This document shows, piece by piece, positions 42,442 to 52,665 of a DNA stretch of 64,000 nucleotides. Both the position numbers and the translations under genes were made by a program. The stretch's first letter is position 1. Each line of letters starts with the position of its first letter. The notes beneath the pieces are model-generated. The model saw only the letters and a program-made list of their open reading frames with translations, did no database searches and had not been told where the DNA came from. Source of the stretch: Pachyseris speciosa (Eukaryota > Cnidaria > Anthozoa > Scleractinia > Pachyseridae); NCBI GenBank assembly GCA_016490735.1, contig JAEMWC010001379.1, positions 97,501 through 161,500 on the forward strand. Direction: 5' to 3'.

Positions 42442-42916
42442 ATTTTTCATCATATTTCAGTAGGTACTTATCAATAATTGGACTATTATCAACAACATAA
42501 TCGTCTATGTTCTTCATTGTATTGTGTATGCTGGAATTATCAAAATTACCGTTTCTCATAGTTTCTTTTATTGTATTGAGAAGATGCTGGTAGCTTTGAT
42601 AAGCATATGTACAATTCTGTATTTTCATGTCAAGGTTCTTGTGTTTCATCCAACCTTGTATTAAAAGTGATACTGTACTGATGGCAACTAAACTAACACC
42701 ACCAGTCGAAATACTTGCGGCAAGACCGCCAGTTGCAAATATAATGGATGCTGAATTCCCCAGTAATTTCCATTTTTTGAACCGTTTAACAGCCTGTTTA
42801 TGAGCCCAACACTTTCTGTGATATGTGTGGTAATAGGCTTTTAATTCATTTACCTGATCTTCTGTTAATCCACCTGAAATATGGTTCCAGCTGAATATGC
42901 TTTTTCGCTCTTTCAT
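42431..42916 (-). CDS. Small hydrophobic-hairpin protein, SLATT-like topology
   Basis: 161 codons. A charged N-terminus is followed by two closely spaced hydrophobic helices at about residues 52-88 (SASIIFATGGLAAS ... LVAISTVSLLIQG). Then comes a long polar helix (YQSYQHLLNTIKETM) and a charged tail. I do not recognise the family. A helix hairpin followed by a soluble helix resembles SLATT-type membrane proteins, but that is topology only. Its start lies 9 bp after the stop of the upstream gene, and no TCTAAC box is visible, so the two may be co-transcribed. A virion or membrane-interaction role in the Polinton is conceivable but unsupported. Confidence 0.55.
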   Translation of the reverse strand: MKERKSIFSWNHISGGLTEDQVNELKAYYHTYHRKCWAHKQAVKRFKKWKLLGNSASIIFATGGLAASISTGGVSLVAISTVSLLIQGWMKHKNLDMKIQNCTYAYQSYQHLLNTIKETMRNGNFDNSSIHNTMKNIDDYVVDNSPIIDKYLLKYDEKFTV

Positions 42917-42925
42917 ACAATATGC

Positions 42926-43345
42926 TTATATAACAATTCTGTTCAACACACAGTACCACAAACCAGACAATTGCCCACTTAGAGGTGATAACTTACTAAT
43001 TTTAGTCGTCAAGAAAGACGGTAGAGCATAAGAATATCCTCTATCAAGTGCATGTTTGACATAAAACCTACCGAAGGCATCGTGTAATATGCCATGTGTC
43101 TGTAATGTATCAATCCAACCAAGAGTATGCTCCAAAAAATGTGTTAAGCAGCCTTCACCGGGACCGATTAATCCAATGCCTATATGCTCCTGGATAATGT
43201 CTCTCACTTCAATATATTTGTTAAAATGTTTGTGATGCAAATACTGGTAAATCAACGCTGATTTCAATATCCTCTTATCAACACCAGGGTTTTTTCGTTC
43301 AGCATCTCGAGTAAACCATTTCACATATCTAATTATTTTGTTCAT
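42926..43345 (-). CDS. Polinton protein of unknown function
   Basis: 139 codons, start overlapping the stop of the upstream tail-fibre gene by 17 bp. The N-terminus is basic. The centre is rich in Gly and His (LIGPGEGCLTHFLEHTLGW, then GILHDAFGRF) and looks like a compact enzyme-like domain. The HD pair and Gly loop faintly recall phospholipase A2, but the disulphide/metal-loop pattern is absent, so I make no assignment. A weak box TCCAAC lies 12 nt before its ATG. Confidence 0.5.
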   Translation of the reverse strand: MNKIIRYVKWFTRDAERKNPGVDKRILKSALIYQYLHHKHFNKYIEVRDIIQEHIGIGLIGPGEGCLTHFLEHTLGWIDTLQTHGILHDAFGRFYVKHALDRGYSYALPSFLTTKISKLSPLSGQLSGLWYCVLNRIVI

Positions 43346-44339
43346 TTATATTATATCGTTGGATTAAAATTTGATGATGATCTGAAATTGTTTTTTCGTC
43401 TAATATAGAATCCAAGTACACACAGAAAAAAATAACACTACCGTCAAGAGGTGCGATGGAGCTAGGATCCAAATCACCAAAAGTCATTTGCCGACTACCA
43501 CTTCTGTTAGCCGCTGTAAAACTTCCAATATGTTTTTTATTCCAATAGATTTTACTTGTGTTTGTTTTTGGAGAAGATAAATTATCCCAGTGAACAGACA
43601 AGCAGTGCCAAACATTTATTTGACCCAAATCATTTACTGAATAATCTGCTATTTTTCTGAAACTTTGTATAGATGCTGCTGGACCGAAATACACACAATT
43701 TGATTGATCAACACCACTTATAACTAAATTTGAACCATTGTAATAGCTGACAAACTTATCATAACCTCCATTATCATGACCAAAAAGCCCATTTTTCCAT
43801 GGACTTCCACCTGTATTTGAATTTAATTTATAAACAATGAAGATATTAACAGCATTATTATTTAAATTGATTTGACTTATCATTCTCTGTGATCCATTAA
43901 AGTCTAAATAATAACGTCCATTATGTTTCTCAGCCTTGGTACAAACAGTGGGTCTTATGTTCAAAGTCGGTTGCGTTGCATTATTTTCTTCATTCGATAG
44001 ATCGTACAATGTTTCAACTTTTCTGTCTGCATTCATATCTAGAAAATTATTATTCGCTCTGTCGATTTGATAAGTACATTTAGAGTATAATCTGTTGAAT
44101 TCAGAAACCCACAAATCCAAAAAACTATCTCTGACAATATCTGAAACTTGTGATTTGATTACAACATGATCAGAATCATTACCTGCTTTTACATTAGTCA
44201 AATGTTTGTTTCCAAGATCATAGTGACCATCTTGTGTTAATGTAAAACCATTTCCATTATCACCTTTAGGACCAATTGCACCAGTATCGCCTTTATCACC
44301 TTTATTATCTTGATTTTGTGGAGAATTAAAAACTCCCAT
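43329..44339 (-). CDS. Tail-fibre-like protein with collagen stalk and lectin-like head (short)
   Basis: 336 codons. The N-terminus MGVFNSPQNQDN is shared with the neighbouring long fibre. A short collagen-like G-X-Y run follows (GDKGDTGAIGPKGDNG, residues 13-30), then GFTLTQDGHYDLGNKHLTNV, again shared. The C-terminal 200 residues (YYLDFNGSQRMIS, FIVYKLNSNTG, WHCLSVHWDN, SKIYWNKKHIGSFTA, FGDLDP) read as a beta-sandwich of the laminin-G/concanavalin type. The likely role is a trimeric virion appendage that binds a cell surface, by analogy with phage fibres. Promoter hexamer TCTAAA lies 11 nt upstream. Confidence 0.7.
   Translation of the reverse strand: MGVFNSPQNQDNKGDKGDTGAIGPKGDNGNGFTLTQDGHYDLGNKHLTNVKAGNDSDHVVIKSQVSDIVRDSFLDLWVSEFNRLYSKCTYQIDRANNNFLDMNADRKVETLYDLSNEENNATQPTLNIRPTVCTKAEKHNGRYYLDFNGSQRMISQINLNNNAVNIFIVYKLNSNTGGSPWKNGLFGHDNGGYDKFVSYYNGSNLVISGVDQSNCVYFGPAASIQSFRKIADYSVNDLGQINVWHCLSVHWDNLSSPKTNTSKIYWNKKHIGSFTAANRSGSRQMTFGDLDPSSIAPLDGSVIFFCVYLDSILDEKTISDHHQILIQRYNINEQNN
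43358..43363 (-). promoter_or_regulatory. Weak late-type box TCCAAC
   Basis: 12 nt before the ATG at 43345; one mismatch to TCTAAC. Confidence 0.35.
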
Positions 44340-44350
44340 TATAATATTAA

Positions 44351-44356
44351 TTTAGA
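44351..44356 (-). promoter_or_regulatory. Late-type box TCTAAA, short tail fibre
   Basis: 11 nt before the ATG at 44339, within AATCTAAA. Confidence 0.6.
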
Positions 44357-47300
44357 TTAATTCATGACCACTTCAAGTGTGAATGTTGTATCAAATGCAC
44401 CTGTATTAGGATGTGAATAATCAATGATTAAATAGCCTCTCGATAATGATTTGTTGATATTGACCGTTGTGATGTTTCTACTCATAGTATTATGTCTGTG
44501 TTCATAAATAGTTGCTGGTAATGGCAAAGGCCTACCACCTTCAGCTTTTGTCTTGAAGTAGAATATTCCGGGTTTTGTTCCTTGTAATACATACATTTTC
44601 TTAATATAAAAGTTATTGTTATGAATGACTAAAAAATCAGCGCCATTTATCAATACAGGCTTTAAAGCATTCTTATTATGTCCTTGTTCGGCTTTGACAG
44701 AGCAATTTAAATATTGTATTTGACCGATTATTCCATTCCCATTCAAATTTAGATCACCTCCTAATTTCGGACTGTAAAGAGCAAATCCACCCAAATCGAA
44801 AGCTGTTTCCATAATTACGCCTGTGACACTTGAACGAAATAGATTCAAACTATTATTATGAATTCTATAGCCATTCAGATTTAAATCACCGCCAAGTTTA
44901 GCCTCACTTATAAGAAAGCTGTTCATATTAATATTATTTAGCATTGTCAATTCACCATTTTGACCGTCAAATAAGTTTGATGAATTATTAATCAAAGCAT
45001 GTCCATTCAAATCTAAATCAGTTTGTAATTGCATTTTTTCATTCACGATTTTATAAGCTTCTGCGAAGTCGTAAACACTTGATGGAACGTCTACAGCTTC
45101 AAAATCAATACCATATGCAACACAATGAACTTTGTACTTATTTGGATAAGTTGGGTTAGCATTAATATGAATCGTACAATATAAATATTCAGGTGGTGAA
45201 CTTACTGAAGGTTTTTCAATCCATAATAAATATCTCGAATGATCTTCATTTCTGTTATCAAATTTTCTCCCACAGTTTTATGAATTGTAATTCCACCAGC
45301 TGCACTGAATGTTACACTACTAAGACTCATTCCTTCATAATCAGGAAATAGCCATTCAAGAATGAAAGTGTATTTTCCATCTTTTGTTGTGTACATATTA
45401 AATCCAATTCTAGCTCTGTAAATATGATTAGCTTCTTTATTCAAGTCTATATCAATGACCTTTTTTGAAATCAAATGTGGTGAACGAGGTAAATTGACAT
45501 ATCCATTAACTTTCAAGCCATATTCAGTACTGACTTCATCAATATCATTCATCAAATATTTGAAAGCATTCTTTGGATGAGAAGCAGATGAAATATGACT
45601 TTTTTCTAATTGATCTAAATTTACGGCATCGGTTTTATTTGTTCCTTCTTTTAAGTTAATGATTTTATGCCCTCCAAGTTTTAAGTCTGCTGCCATCGCA
45701 TTTGTTCCATTCAATAATAAAGTGTTTGCTCTGATGGTTTGTGAAGCTCGATTTAAAACTCTGAAGTTCACTGCATCAGTTTCATTCACCACGTCCGCTA
45801 AATTCGTCACTCTATTTCCACCCATCGACAAATCGCCATACATTGCAGTCGAACCGTCTCGTCGGAGAAAATATTCGTCAGTATAACGTTTTGTCGCCGC
45901 ATCGTCTGCGTTGACGGGTGGAGCAAGATTAGTAATGGCATTGTTGTTCATATTTAGATTTTGTTGTGCAACCGTATCGAGTTTGGTTTGCAACCTCTGG
46001 TCCACATAACTTTTGTTTACAGCATCTTGTGGGTTTGAGGGGTTATCCTGCAGGTTGAGGATTTTGTTTAATTTCATGTCAACATTACTGCCAAACGCAA
46101 CATGGCCGTTTTCAATTTCATAAGCTGGGTCATGAACAAAGTAAGACAAATTGGTATGATAGCCATAAGCCCCATAAACAATGATATGTGTTTTGGTGTT
46201 AGACGCAGGAGCTGTGCTGGAAAGTTCCACCTGTATTGTCGCTTGACCACCACTTCTTTTTTCTATCTGGAAAAGAATTTTGATATAACCATCAACGTGT
46301 GGAGTTCTAGTAAAAGATTTTTGAAATGACTGTCCAGCGTCACGCATGTTAATTGTTGGAAGGGTTAAACTGATTGCAGCACTTCTTGGATCTGATGGTG
46401 AGTAAAACTCAGTAACAAATGTGTACCGTCCATTTCTTAAAGATGTCACATTAAAACGAATTTTGGATGTAAAGTTGCCTTTTCGTTTAATTAAAAAAGA
46501 CAATGAGGACTTGTTTATGTGATAAGGTGATCTGTCAAAATTCTCAATTTGAAGGTTTGTTGCACCACTAACTGCAGAAGACTTGGATATGTCTTTTAAC
46601 AGAAAAGCGAATGGGTTGCGTTGAGCTCCAGATGCTGATAAAACAAGGTCATCAACATACTTTTTGTTGGCAGAATCTTTATCAGAGTTTGGAGATCCAA
46701 CATTTGTTATTTTATTGTCACCCATGTCAAGATCACCAGTCATTGCAACACTTCCATCTTTTTTAAGAAATGGAGACAAATCGACGTTGGATGAATGATC
46801 GTCAACATATTTCTTGTTGGCAGCATCTTTGTCATCAGTTGGAGTTGTGAGATCAGTTATTTTATTATCACCCATGTTCAAATCAGAAGTCATTGCAACG
46901 CTTCCATCTTTTTTCACAAAGTTAGAATTAACATATGCTATATTCGCTTTATTATTCGACAGATATGTGACAGCATCATCAACGTATTTTTTATTTGTAC
47001 AGTCTTGTTGTAATATAGGGTGTGCAACATTGACTATTCTAAAAAAACTCATTTTAAGCTCACGATCAAATACAATTCTTCCTTCTTCTATTTCAAAAGC
47101 TGGGTCGTGAATATGTGATAAAATGATATTAGAAAATCCATAAACACCATAAACTATGACGTAATGTTTTTTATTATTTTGTAAATATGGTGAAATCAAC
47201 AATAACTCCATTGATGTGGAACCATGACTTGTTTTTTCAAGGAAGAATATTCTCTTAAGATAACCATCAACAAGATGAGTCTTTGGAAATGCTCTTTTTA

Positions 47301-47904
47301 TTGAATCCTTTCTTTCAATTAAATTAGATGACAGATTGTCGTCATCGACTGTTGCATTATTTGGGCTACCATCAGTATAAAACTCAACAACTAAAGTGTA
47401 CTTTGAAACTTCCAATTGTGTCAGATCAAAACGAAGAACAGTTGTAAAACCAGCAGTAGGAATAACAAAAGACAAGGCTATTTTATTAAATGAGTAAGGG
47501 CTTTTGTCAAAATCTTCCAATTGCAGATTATTCGCATTTCTAAGAATAGTTGTTTTTGATATATCTTCAAGAAGAAATTTAAATGGATTAACACGTGTTC
47601 CTTCAATTGATAAAACAGCATCATTAACATATCCCAAGTTAGCAGAATCATAATGATTTACTGGATCACCAACATCTGTCAAACGTTTATTTTCAATGTC
47701 ATAATTACCATCTTGTGTTAATCTAAATCCATCACCTTTGGGACCAACAGCTCCAGTAGCTCCTTGTGGACCAATTGCACCTGTATTACCTTTTGGACCT
47801 CTATCACCTTTTTCACCTTTGGGACCAATTGGACCAACTGGGCCTCTTTCACCAGTACCAGTTTCTGTTTTATCTTGATTTATTTGAGCATTAAAAACTC
47901 CCAT
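44357..47904 (-). CDS. Long tail-fibre-like protein, collagen N-terminus, three head modules, one frame break
   Basis: The first frame (47904-45202, 900 codons) starts [11 protein letters not shown]. It has about 14 G-X-Y triplets (17-59), then the LTQDG...LTDV block, then NPFKFL-type beta modules at about 105-300, 430-630 and 770-890. These alternate with phage-fibre trimerisation repeats ([12 protein letters not shown] ... [20 protein letters not shown]). It closes at 45202, but reading continues in another frame from about 45269 through 44357, adding GGDLNLNG repeats and a beta-rich tip. The annotated 229-codon piece at 45046-44357 is this 3' part. The break is a single-base shift next to short homopolymers. 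The promoter TCTAAC is 11 nt before the ATG. Role: host-attachment fibre, inferred from architecture. Confidence 0.75.
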
Positions 47905-47915
47905 TATATCATCTA

Positions 47916-47921
47916 GTTAGA
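47916..47921 (-). promoter_or_regulatory. Late-type box TCTAAC, long tail fibre
   Basis: 11 nt before the ATG at 47904. Confidence 0.65.
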
Positions 47922-47938
47922 TTATTTTTTTAATTTTA

Positions 47939-48577
47939 TTAAACAGCACCATAAAAATTTCTCTTGATTGTTTTCATCGGCTTGTCAACATAACAGAAGG
48001 AATATGGTTTTTTGGTTGCTTCAATGTATTTCTTCTTGTCGATTCCAAGCTCCTGTGCAATCAAGTTCCTTTCTCTTGAGGATGGGAAATCATAAAGGCA
48101 GAAGTGACTGCAATTGAGTCTGATTGATTTTGGGCATCCATAGAATGATTGTGTGAGATATATGACTGAACAGTTCTTGTGTCTCCCCTGAATGAAATAG
48201 CTGATTATCTGATCTTGTTTCTTGTCAGTCACGAAATCATCAAAAACAACCAATCGCTGCAAATCTGTGTCTTTTATTTGTTCAACTGGCAATATCTCTT
48301 CTTGACTGCAAACCAAGGCAGGATATCCAATGTGACTGCTTATTTCATCCATTACTTTCCGAAGATATTTGTACTTGTCTTGATCTAAATTTTTTGCATA
48401 AAGATGTATCTGATCATAATAAACCAATGGTTCCATAATCAGATGCATGAACAATGTTGTCTTTCCAGATCCAGAATTACCAGCCAATAACATTCTAAAT
48501 GTATCTTTTGGCATATACGGATACAACTGTCTGAATGAATTCTTTAAACCCTGAATATCATAATTAGGGATTTCCAT
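47939..48577 (-). CDS. DNA-packaging ATPase (A32/FtsK-HerA type)
   Basis: 212 codons, the usual length in Polintons. Walker A GNSGSGKTT lies at residues 33-41 and Walker B LVVFDD at about 109-114. Further conserved patches are the sensor-like VIYLTQS and the GRHKNCSV stretch. By family knowledge it translocates the element's DNA into preformed capsids. It is transcribed divergently from the gene starting at 48614; the two promoter boxes (TCTAAA and TCTAAC) lie in the 36 bp between the start codons. No frame break. Confidence 0.9.
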   Translation of the reverse strand: MEIPNYDIQGLKNSFRQLYPYMPKDTFRMLLAGNSGSGKTTLFMHLIMEPLVYYDQIHLYAKNLDQDKYKYLRKVMDEISSHIGYPALVCSQEEILPVEQIKDTDLQRLVVFDDFVTDKKQDQIISYFIQGRHKNCSVIYLTQSFYGCPKSIRLNCSHFCLYDFPSSRERNLIAQELGIDKKKYIEATKKPYSFCYVDKPMKTIKRNFYGAV

Positions 48578-48587
48578 ATGTAAATAG

Positions 48588-48593
48588 TTTAGA
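48588..48593 (-). promoter_or_regulatory. Late-type box TCTAAA, packaging ATPase
   Basis: 10 nt before the ATG at 48577; lies back-to-back with the plus-strand box 4 bp away. Confidence 0.65.
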
Positions 48594-48597
48594 TTAG

Positions 48598-48603
48598 TCT
48601 AAC
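48598..48603 (+). promoter_or_regulatory. Late-type box TCTAAC, coiled-coil protein
   Basis: 10 nt before the ATG at 48614; followed by ACAATTGTATATG. Confidence 0.7.
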
Positions 48604-48613
48604 ACAATTGTAT

Positions 48614-49420
48614 ATGGATATAGAACGAATGAAAAGGCTTCTAAAAAGTGGAATTGAAGCCGGAAACAAAACAAGAGAAGTTCGTGATGTTATCAAGACT
48701 TATGAATACAGAAAACAGGATGCTTATGATACAACATCAGAATTGCTGAAACCCTCTATTGATGTCCAGAAGAGTGTGAAAGAAAGTGTCGACGAAAAAC
48801 AGGATGAAGTCATTGAACAGTTGAAAAAAAATCAACAGGCTTTAACACAAGGACTTGATGATGTTATTGAAGCTAATCGCGGAGCAATTACAATGGGAAC
48901 GGAACTTCCTAGAGCCATTGAAGCATCTGAAAAAGAGGATCGGACACCCAACATATTATCGATCGATAACTATTTCGATAAAGATGACAGAATTATATTA
49001 AAAAATAACAGGCTTTTGAAACCAAGCGATTTGACTCAAGTCGCCCCACAAAAACTTGTCGAGGAAAGGGTGAAATCTGCAGAAATTGCCAAGGATATGG
49101 GAAGAAGAAAAAAAAAATCAATGAGTGCAGAAGAAAATGAATCTCATAAAAGAGAAATACAAACTTTGAAGAAATACAGAGAAACGATTGATGATGTATT
49201 AGCTTCTTACAAATACAAAACAGGGAAAGGAATGGGTTCAAGGGGCGCATTTTTGGGTGACATGCTTTCACGTTTACAGTTGCTTGGTGGATCTATTTCA
49301 GCCGGCAACAATAGCATGGGTGTAAGAAATGAATTCACAAATATATTGCATACATTGAACAGACTGGGAATCCTGAAAACCGGTGAGTTGAATAAAATAA
49401 TGATGAAATATCTAATGTAA
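48614..49420 (+). CDS. Conserved Polinton coiled-coil protein
   Basis: 268 codons from the ATG at 48614. A TTG six bases upstream is less likely because the TCTAAC box is exactly 10 nt from this ATG. Residues 1-130 are heptad-rich and charged (VQKSVKESVDEKQDEVIEQL). A basic linker (GRRKKKSMS) precedes a compact C-terminal domain with LLGGSISAGNNSMGVRNEFT. This type is repeatedly found beside the ATPase and minor capsid genes in Polintons; its function is not established and a structural or scaffolding role is a guess. Its stop overlaps the promoter box of the next gene. Confidence 0.6.
   Translation: MDIERMKRLLKSGIEAGNKTREVRDVIKTYEYRKQDAYDTTSELLKPSIDVQKSVKESVDEKQDEVIEQLKKNQQALTQGLDDVIEANRGAITMGTELPRAIEASEKEDRTPNILSIDNYFDKDDRIILKNNRLLKPSDLTQVAPQKLVEERVKSAEIAKDMGRRKKKSMSAEENESHKREIQTLKKYRETIDDVLASYKYKTGKGMGSRGAFLGDMLSRLQLLGGSISAGNNSMGVRNEFTNILHTLNRLGILKTGELNKIMMKYLM
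49411..49416 (+). promoter_or_regulatory. Late-type box TCTAAT, minor capsid
   Basis: 10 nt before the ATG at 49427; embedded in the last codons of the upstream gene. Confidence 0.6.
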
Positions 49421-49426
49421 AAGTAT

Positions 49427-50211
49427 ATGACAGAAATTTCATTACGATTCAACAGTAAAAACAGAGACAAAATTGGTGTCAGCAAGAGTCATGATTTTGA
49501 AAAAAGATTCAATTCACCTCTTAAATTAACGAATGATTTAAAATATGAAATGGCTGTGAATGTCATCAATATGACATACAGTTGGTACAATATCAGAGAT
49601 ATTTTTGGGAATAATCAAATGAAATACAGTGTTGATGGAGGTGCAAACTGGTTCACAGTGACATTCGTCAATGGTATGTATTCATATGACGATATCGATG
49701 ATTACATTCATAAATTCATGGAAAAAAAAAACCAAAGACTTAATCCAGATGAAACAGATGAAAAAAAATACAAGTATGGTATTAATATAACTTTCGTTTT
49801 GTCAACATATCGCATTTTGATTGAACTCAATGAAAATTATCGTGTGGATCTCAGAAATAATGATTTCAGAAAACTTATCGGTTTCGATTCAAAATTGATT
49901 GAAGCTGATGAATATGGAACATATTTACCTGATATCACAAGAAGTGTAGATGAAATTTATATCAATTGTGATTTGGTGACAGATAGCATTGTTGATGGAA
50001 ATAGCACAATACAATCGCAGTTATACCAGTCACAAATCTCGTTAGAAGTTTACCTTTCACTTACAAACCTCGTTTTCTTTCATGGAATCCTGTCTCAACA
50101 CATACAATCAGCTCAATACGCTTTTATGTCACAGACTCTTCTAGAGCTCCAGTCGATTTAAATGGGATAGATTGGTATATTGAGTTATTCTTGCGAGGTG
50201 TGGAATTATAA
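49427..50211 (+). CDS. Minor capsid protein (penton-type), one frame break
   Basis: The frame from 49427 (LRFNSKNRDKIG, then MTYSWYNIRD, then a beta-rich body) is collinear with Polinton minor capsid proteins, the single-jelly-roll penton homologue. From about 50014 the similarity moves to another frame that ends at 50211, while the original frame closes at 50161 with unrelated sequence. A one-base change near 50014-50022 explains this. The last third of the jelly roll, including VDLNGIDWY, is therefore out of frame as assembled. Box TCTAAT at 49411-49416, 10 nt before the ATG, overlaps the end of the upstream gene. Role: capsid vertex protein. Confidence 0.8.
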
Positions 50212-50224
50212 AACCTAATAGTAT

Positions 50225-50461
50225 ATGAAACGGTTTGAGTTTAAAAAATATGAACAACATGGTGAAGGTATTGTGACTGATATGATCAAAACAGCTGGAA
50301 AAAAAGCAGCAACAACAATTGGTGAACATGCTGGCAAAAAAGCTGGCGACAAAATCATAGAACTTTTGAAAAAGAGAAAAAGTGGAACTGAGAGTGCGAG
50401 CCAGACTGGTGGTTTAATCAAAAGAAAGAGAGGCCGACCGCGTAAAATAACTTTTATCTAA
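50225..50461 (+). CDS. Small basic AT-hook protein, candidate core/DNA-binding protein
   Basis: 78 codons, strongly basic. The centre is Lys/Ala/Gly helical (KKAATTIGEHAGKKAGDK) and the C-terminus has an AT-hook core RKRGRPRK. It lies between minor and major capsid genes, as small core-protein genes do in adenovirus-like elements. I infer genome condensation inside the virion. Start context TATATG with a weak CCTAAT box 7 nt upstream. Confidence 0.55.
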   Translation: MKRFEFKKYEQHGEGIVTDMIKTAGKKAATTIGEHAGKKAGDKIIELLKKRKSGTESASQTGGLIKRKRGRPRKITFI

Positions 50462-50462
50462 C
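50457..50462 (+). promoter_or_regulatory. Late-type box TCTAAC, major capsid
   Basis: 10 nt before the ATG at 50473; followed by ACAATAATATATG, almost the same as at 48598. Confidence 0.7.
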
Positions 50463-50472
50463 ACAATAATAT

Positions 50473-51756
50473 ATGTCAAACTATCGTGACTCAAAATATA
50501 TCGAAAGATATGAAGATGTAGTGTTCGAACTAGAGACAGCACTTAATACTGTAGTAGCAAACGATGCTCATCAGAGAAAAACAGGTTACCGTTTCGTTGT
50601 TGATAACAGTGGAGAGACTACACCATTTGACTGGTATAATGCCCGTTTTAATGTTATTTTCAAAGAAAATAAGCTTGCAGATGGAGGTAACATTGCTGGT
50701 GCAGATCGAAATGGTATTGTTAATTCAGCTCACGCTCTTATTAACACCATTAATGTAAAAATGAATGGAATCGATGTTTATGAATGCCGTGATGCAAACC
50801 AAGCCACAAATATTAAGTCATTGCTTGAGTATTCACAGGGTTATGCTGTAAGTCAGGGAACCAATGAGTTCTTCTATCTTGACACCAGCAGAGGTGCTGA
50901 AAACAGAGTGGCACAAGCTGCTTATAACAAAGGATTCTCAGATCGTAAAGCTTTGCTTAATGATGGTGGTGAAGTAAATGCAGAGATAGCATTGAACAGA
51001 TACGGTTTTTTCAAGAGCTTTTGGGATGAACTCATGCCTAACTCAAAAATAGAGGTGAAATTAACACTTGAGAGTGATGCCAATTTGATTTGGCAAGCTA
51101 CTGATGATTGCCGTGTGGTACTAACTAAATTCCAGCTAATAGTTCCTCGCATTGTTTTTAATTCTGCGGGAAAGTCCTTATACATGAGCAAGTATCTTGA
51201 CAACAGAAAGTGGACTTACATGAGAGAACTGATTGAGAGAGGCAATTCAACAAGACAGCAGACAGCCAATTTCCGTATTTCCACAGGAATAAACAAACCC
51301 AGGCATGTCTTTGTATTCATCATCAATGATGCCAATGATGCATCTCAGACAGCCAATAAATTTCTCTATAACACATTCTCAGTTGCAAATAACCGAACTT
51401 TGACTGATTGTTATCTTGAAGTTGGCAACGGAAATGATTATCCAGAGCTTCGTTATAAACCATCAACAGAACCAACAAGAGTATTTAGAGATGTTTTGAA
51501 ATATGTTCAAGCTGTAAACGATTTCAGTGAAAGTACCCTTCTCAACAGGGGCAATTTCGGTACAATATTCCCTTTTGTTTATTTCGATCTGACAAAACAG
51601 AAACAGGATATCAAAGATGGAATGACAAAACTGACTTTCAAATACACTTTGAGTGCTGCAACAAATGCTGATTACAGTGTGTATGCACTGGTCCTCTATG
51701 AGCAGGATATTGAGATGAGAAAGACTGATGGAAAATTAATTCTGAGATCAATGTAA
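50473..51756 (+). CDS. Major capsid protein
   Basis: 427 intact codons, the largest capsid-cluster gene. The beta-rich sequence includes TPFDWYNARFNV near the N-terminus, WDELMPNSKIEVKLTLE mid-way, and the C-terminal block YALVLYEQDIEMRKTDGKL. I know this block as characteristic of Polinton/adintovirus-type capsid proteins with a double jelly-roll fold. Position after the minor capsid and before the pVI-like and protease genes is the canonical order. The box TCTAAC at 50457-50462 is 10 nt from the ATG. Slightly short for the family, but with no frame damage. Confidence 0.8.
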   Translation: MSNYRDSKYIERYEDVVFELETALNTVVANDAHQRKTGYRFVVDNSGETTPFDWYNARFNVIFKENKLADGGNIAGADRNGIVNSAHALINTINVKMNGIDVYECRDANQATNIKSLLEYSQGYAVSQGTNEFFYLDTSRGAENRVAQAAYNKGFSDRKALLNDGGEVNAEIALNRYGFFKSFWDELMPNSKIEVKLTLESDANLIWQATDDCRVVLTKFQLIVPRIVFNSAGKSLYMSKYLDNRKWTYMRELIERGNSTRQQTANFRISTGINKPRHVFVFIINDANDASQTANKFLYNTFSVANNRTLTDCYLEVGNGNDYPELRYKPSTEPTRVFRDVLKYVQAVNDFSESTLLNRGNFGTIFPFVYFDLTKQKQDIKDGMTKLTFKYTLSAATNADYSVYALVLYEQDIEMRKTDGKLILRSM

Positions 51757-51814
51757 ATTAAATAAATTAAATGATTGTTTGTATTAAATACAATTTAGTA
51801 TAAACATATATTAT

Positions 51815-52665
51815 ATGACTACTTATCATCCTCATGGAGTAAGACTTTCAAACAGTCAGAAGCAAAGGCTTGCAAAAGCTATACAAACAAATTCACCGGT
51901 AACATTGAGACTCGCACATGGAGATCTCACTGGAGGTGATCAAATGATGTTGACAAAAACACAGATAAAAAAATTAGCCAAATCACAGAGAAATGGAACA
52001 GGTGCTGATGTAAAGATATCCAAAGCACAGATCAGAAAATCAGTCAAGAAGGAGGTTCTCTTTGGTCCAGTCTTTTTTCACTTGGAACAAGACTATTGCC
52101 TTATGCAGGTAAAGCAGTAGCTAAAGCGGCTCCAGCATTGGCTACAGGTGCTCTTTCTTCATTAGCAAGTCTTGGCATTGATAAACTATTTGGAAAGAAA
52201 CAAAAAGGAGGATTTCTTATTCCTAATGCCAATTTATCCCAATTATTTAATGTAGGAAATTTATTGAATACGAGACAGATGGCTGATGTTATCCAAAAAA
52301 TGCAGTATGGTGGAGACGTTGTTATAAAACCAACAAAAGCGCAGACTGGAAAGGGTATTGGAACAATACTCGCCAGTATTGGAATTCCTTTGGCTATAGA
52401 AGCAATCAGAAAATTAACTGGAAAAGGTTTGCATGTTGAAAGCAGCCGTCCAAGACGGTCAATACCTGTTCATGTTCCAGATGACATTGTACCCAGAAAG
52501 AAAGGTGGGAAACATGCTATGATTCCATGGCAATCTCCTCCTGTTTTTGGTACATGGAATAACCCAATCGGTTATGGAATGAAAAAAAAAACCAAAGGAA
52601 AAGGACTTCTACTGGGCAAAAACAGTCCATTCAATTCAATCCCCATACTAGGAACCATTTTGTAA
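51815..52665 (+). CDS. pVI/core-like virion protein, one frame break
   Basis: The first part (51815 onward) has LSNSQKQRLAKAIQTN, VTLRLAHGDL, LTKTQIKKLAK and ISKAQIRKSVK, a pattern common in Polinton virion proteins. The frame then shifts near 52046-52053. The second frame continues through an Ala-rich amphipathic stretch to a basic C-terminus (GYGMKKKTKGKGLLLGKNSPFNSIPILGTIL) and stops at 52665. Each partial frame runs through the junction into nonsense, so a single-base indel is the simplest reading. The amphipathic segment recalls membrane-lytic pVI-type proteins, but that is inference. Confidence 0.65.

Noticed and set aside
42926..43345. Calling the 139-codon protein a phospholipase A2
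   Set aside because: An HD pair and Gly-rich loop are present, but the calcium loop and Cys pattern are not; the real PLA2 gene is at 53795-54430.
48608..48613. TTG at 48608 as start of the coiled-coil protein
   Set aside because: The ATG at 48614 is in frame and has the same 10 nt spacing to TCTAAC as its neighbours.
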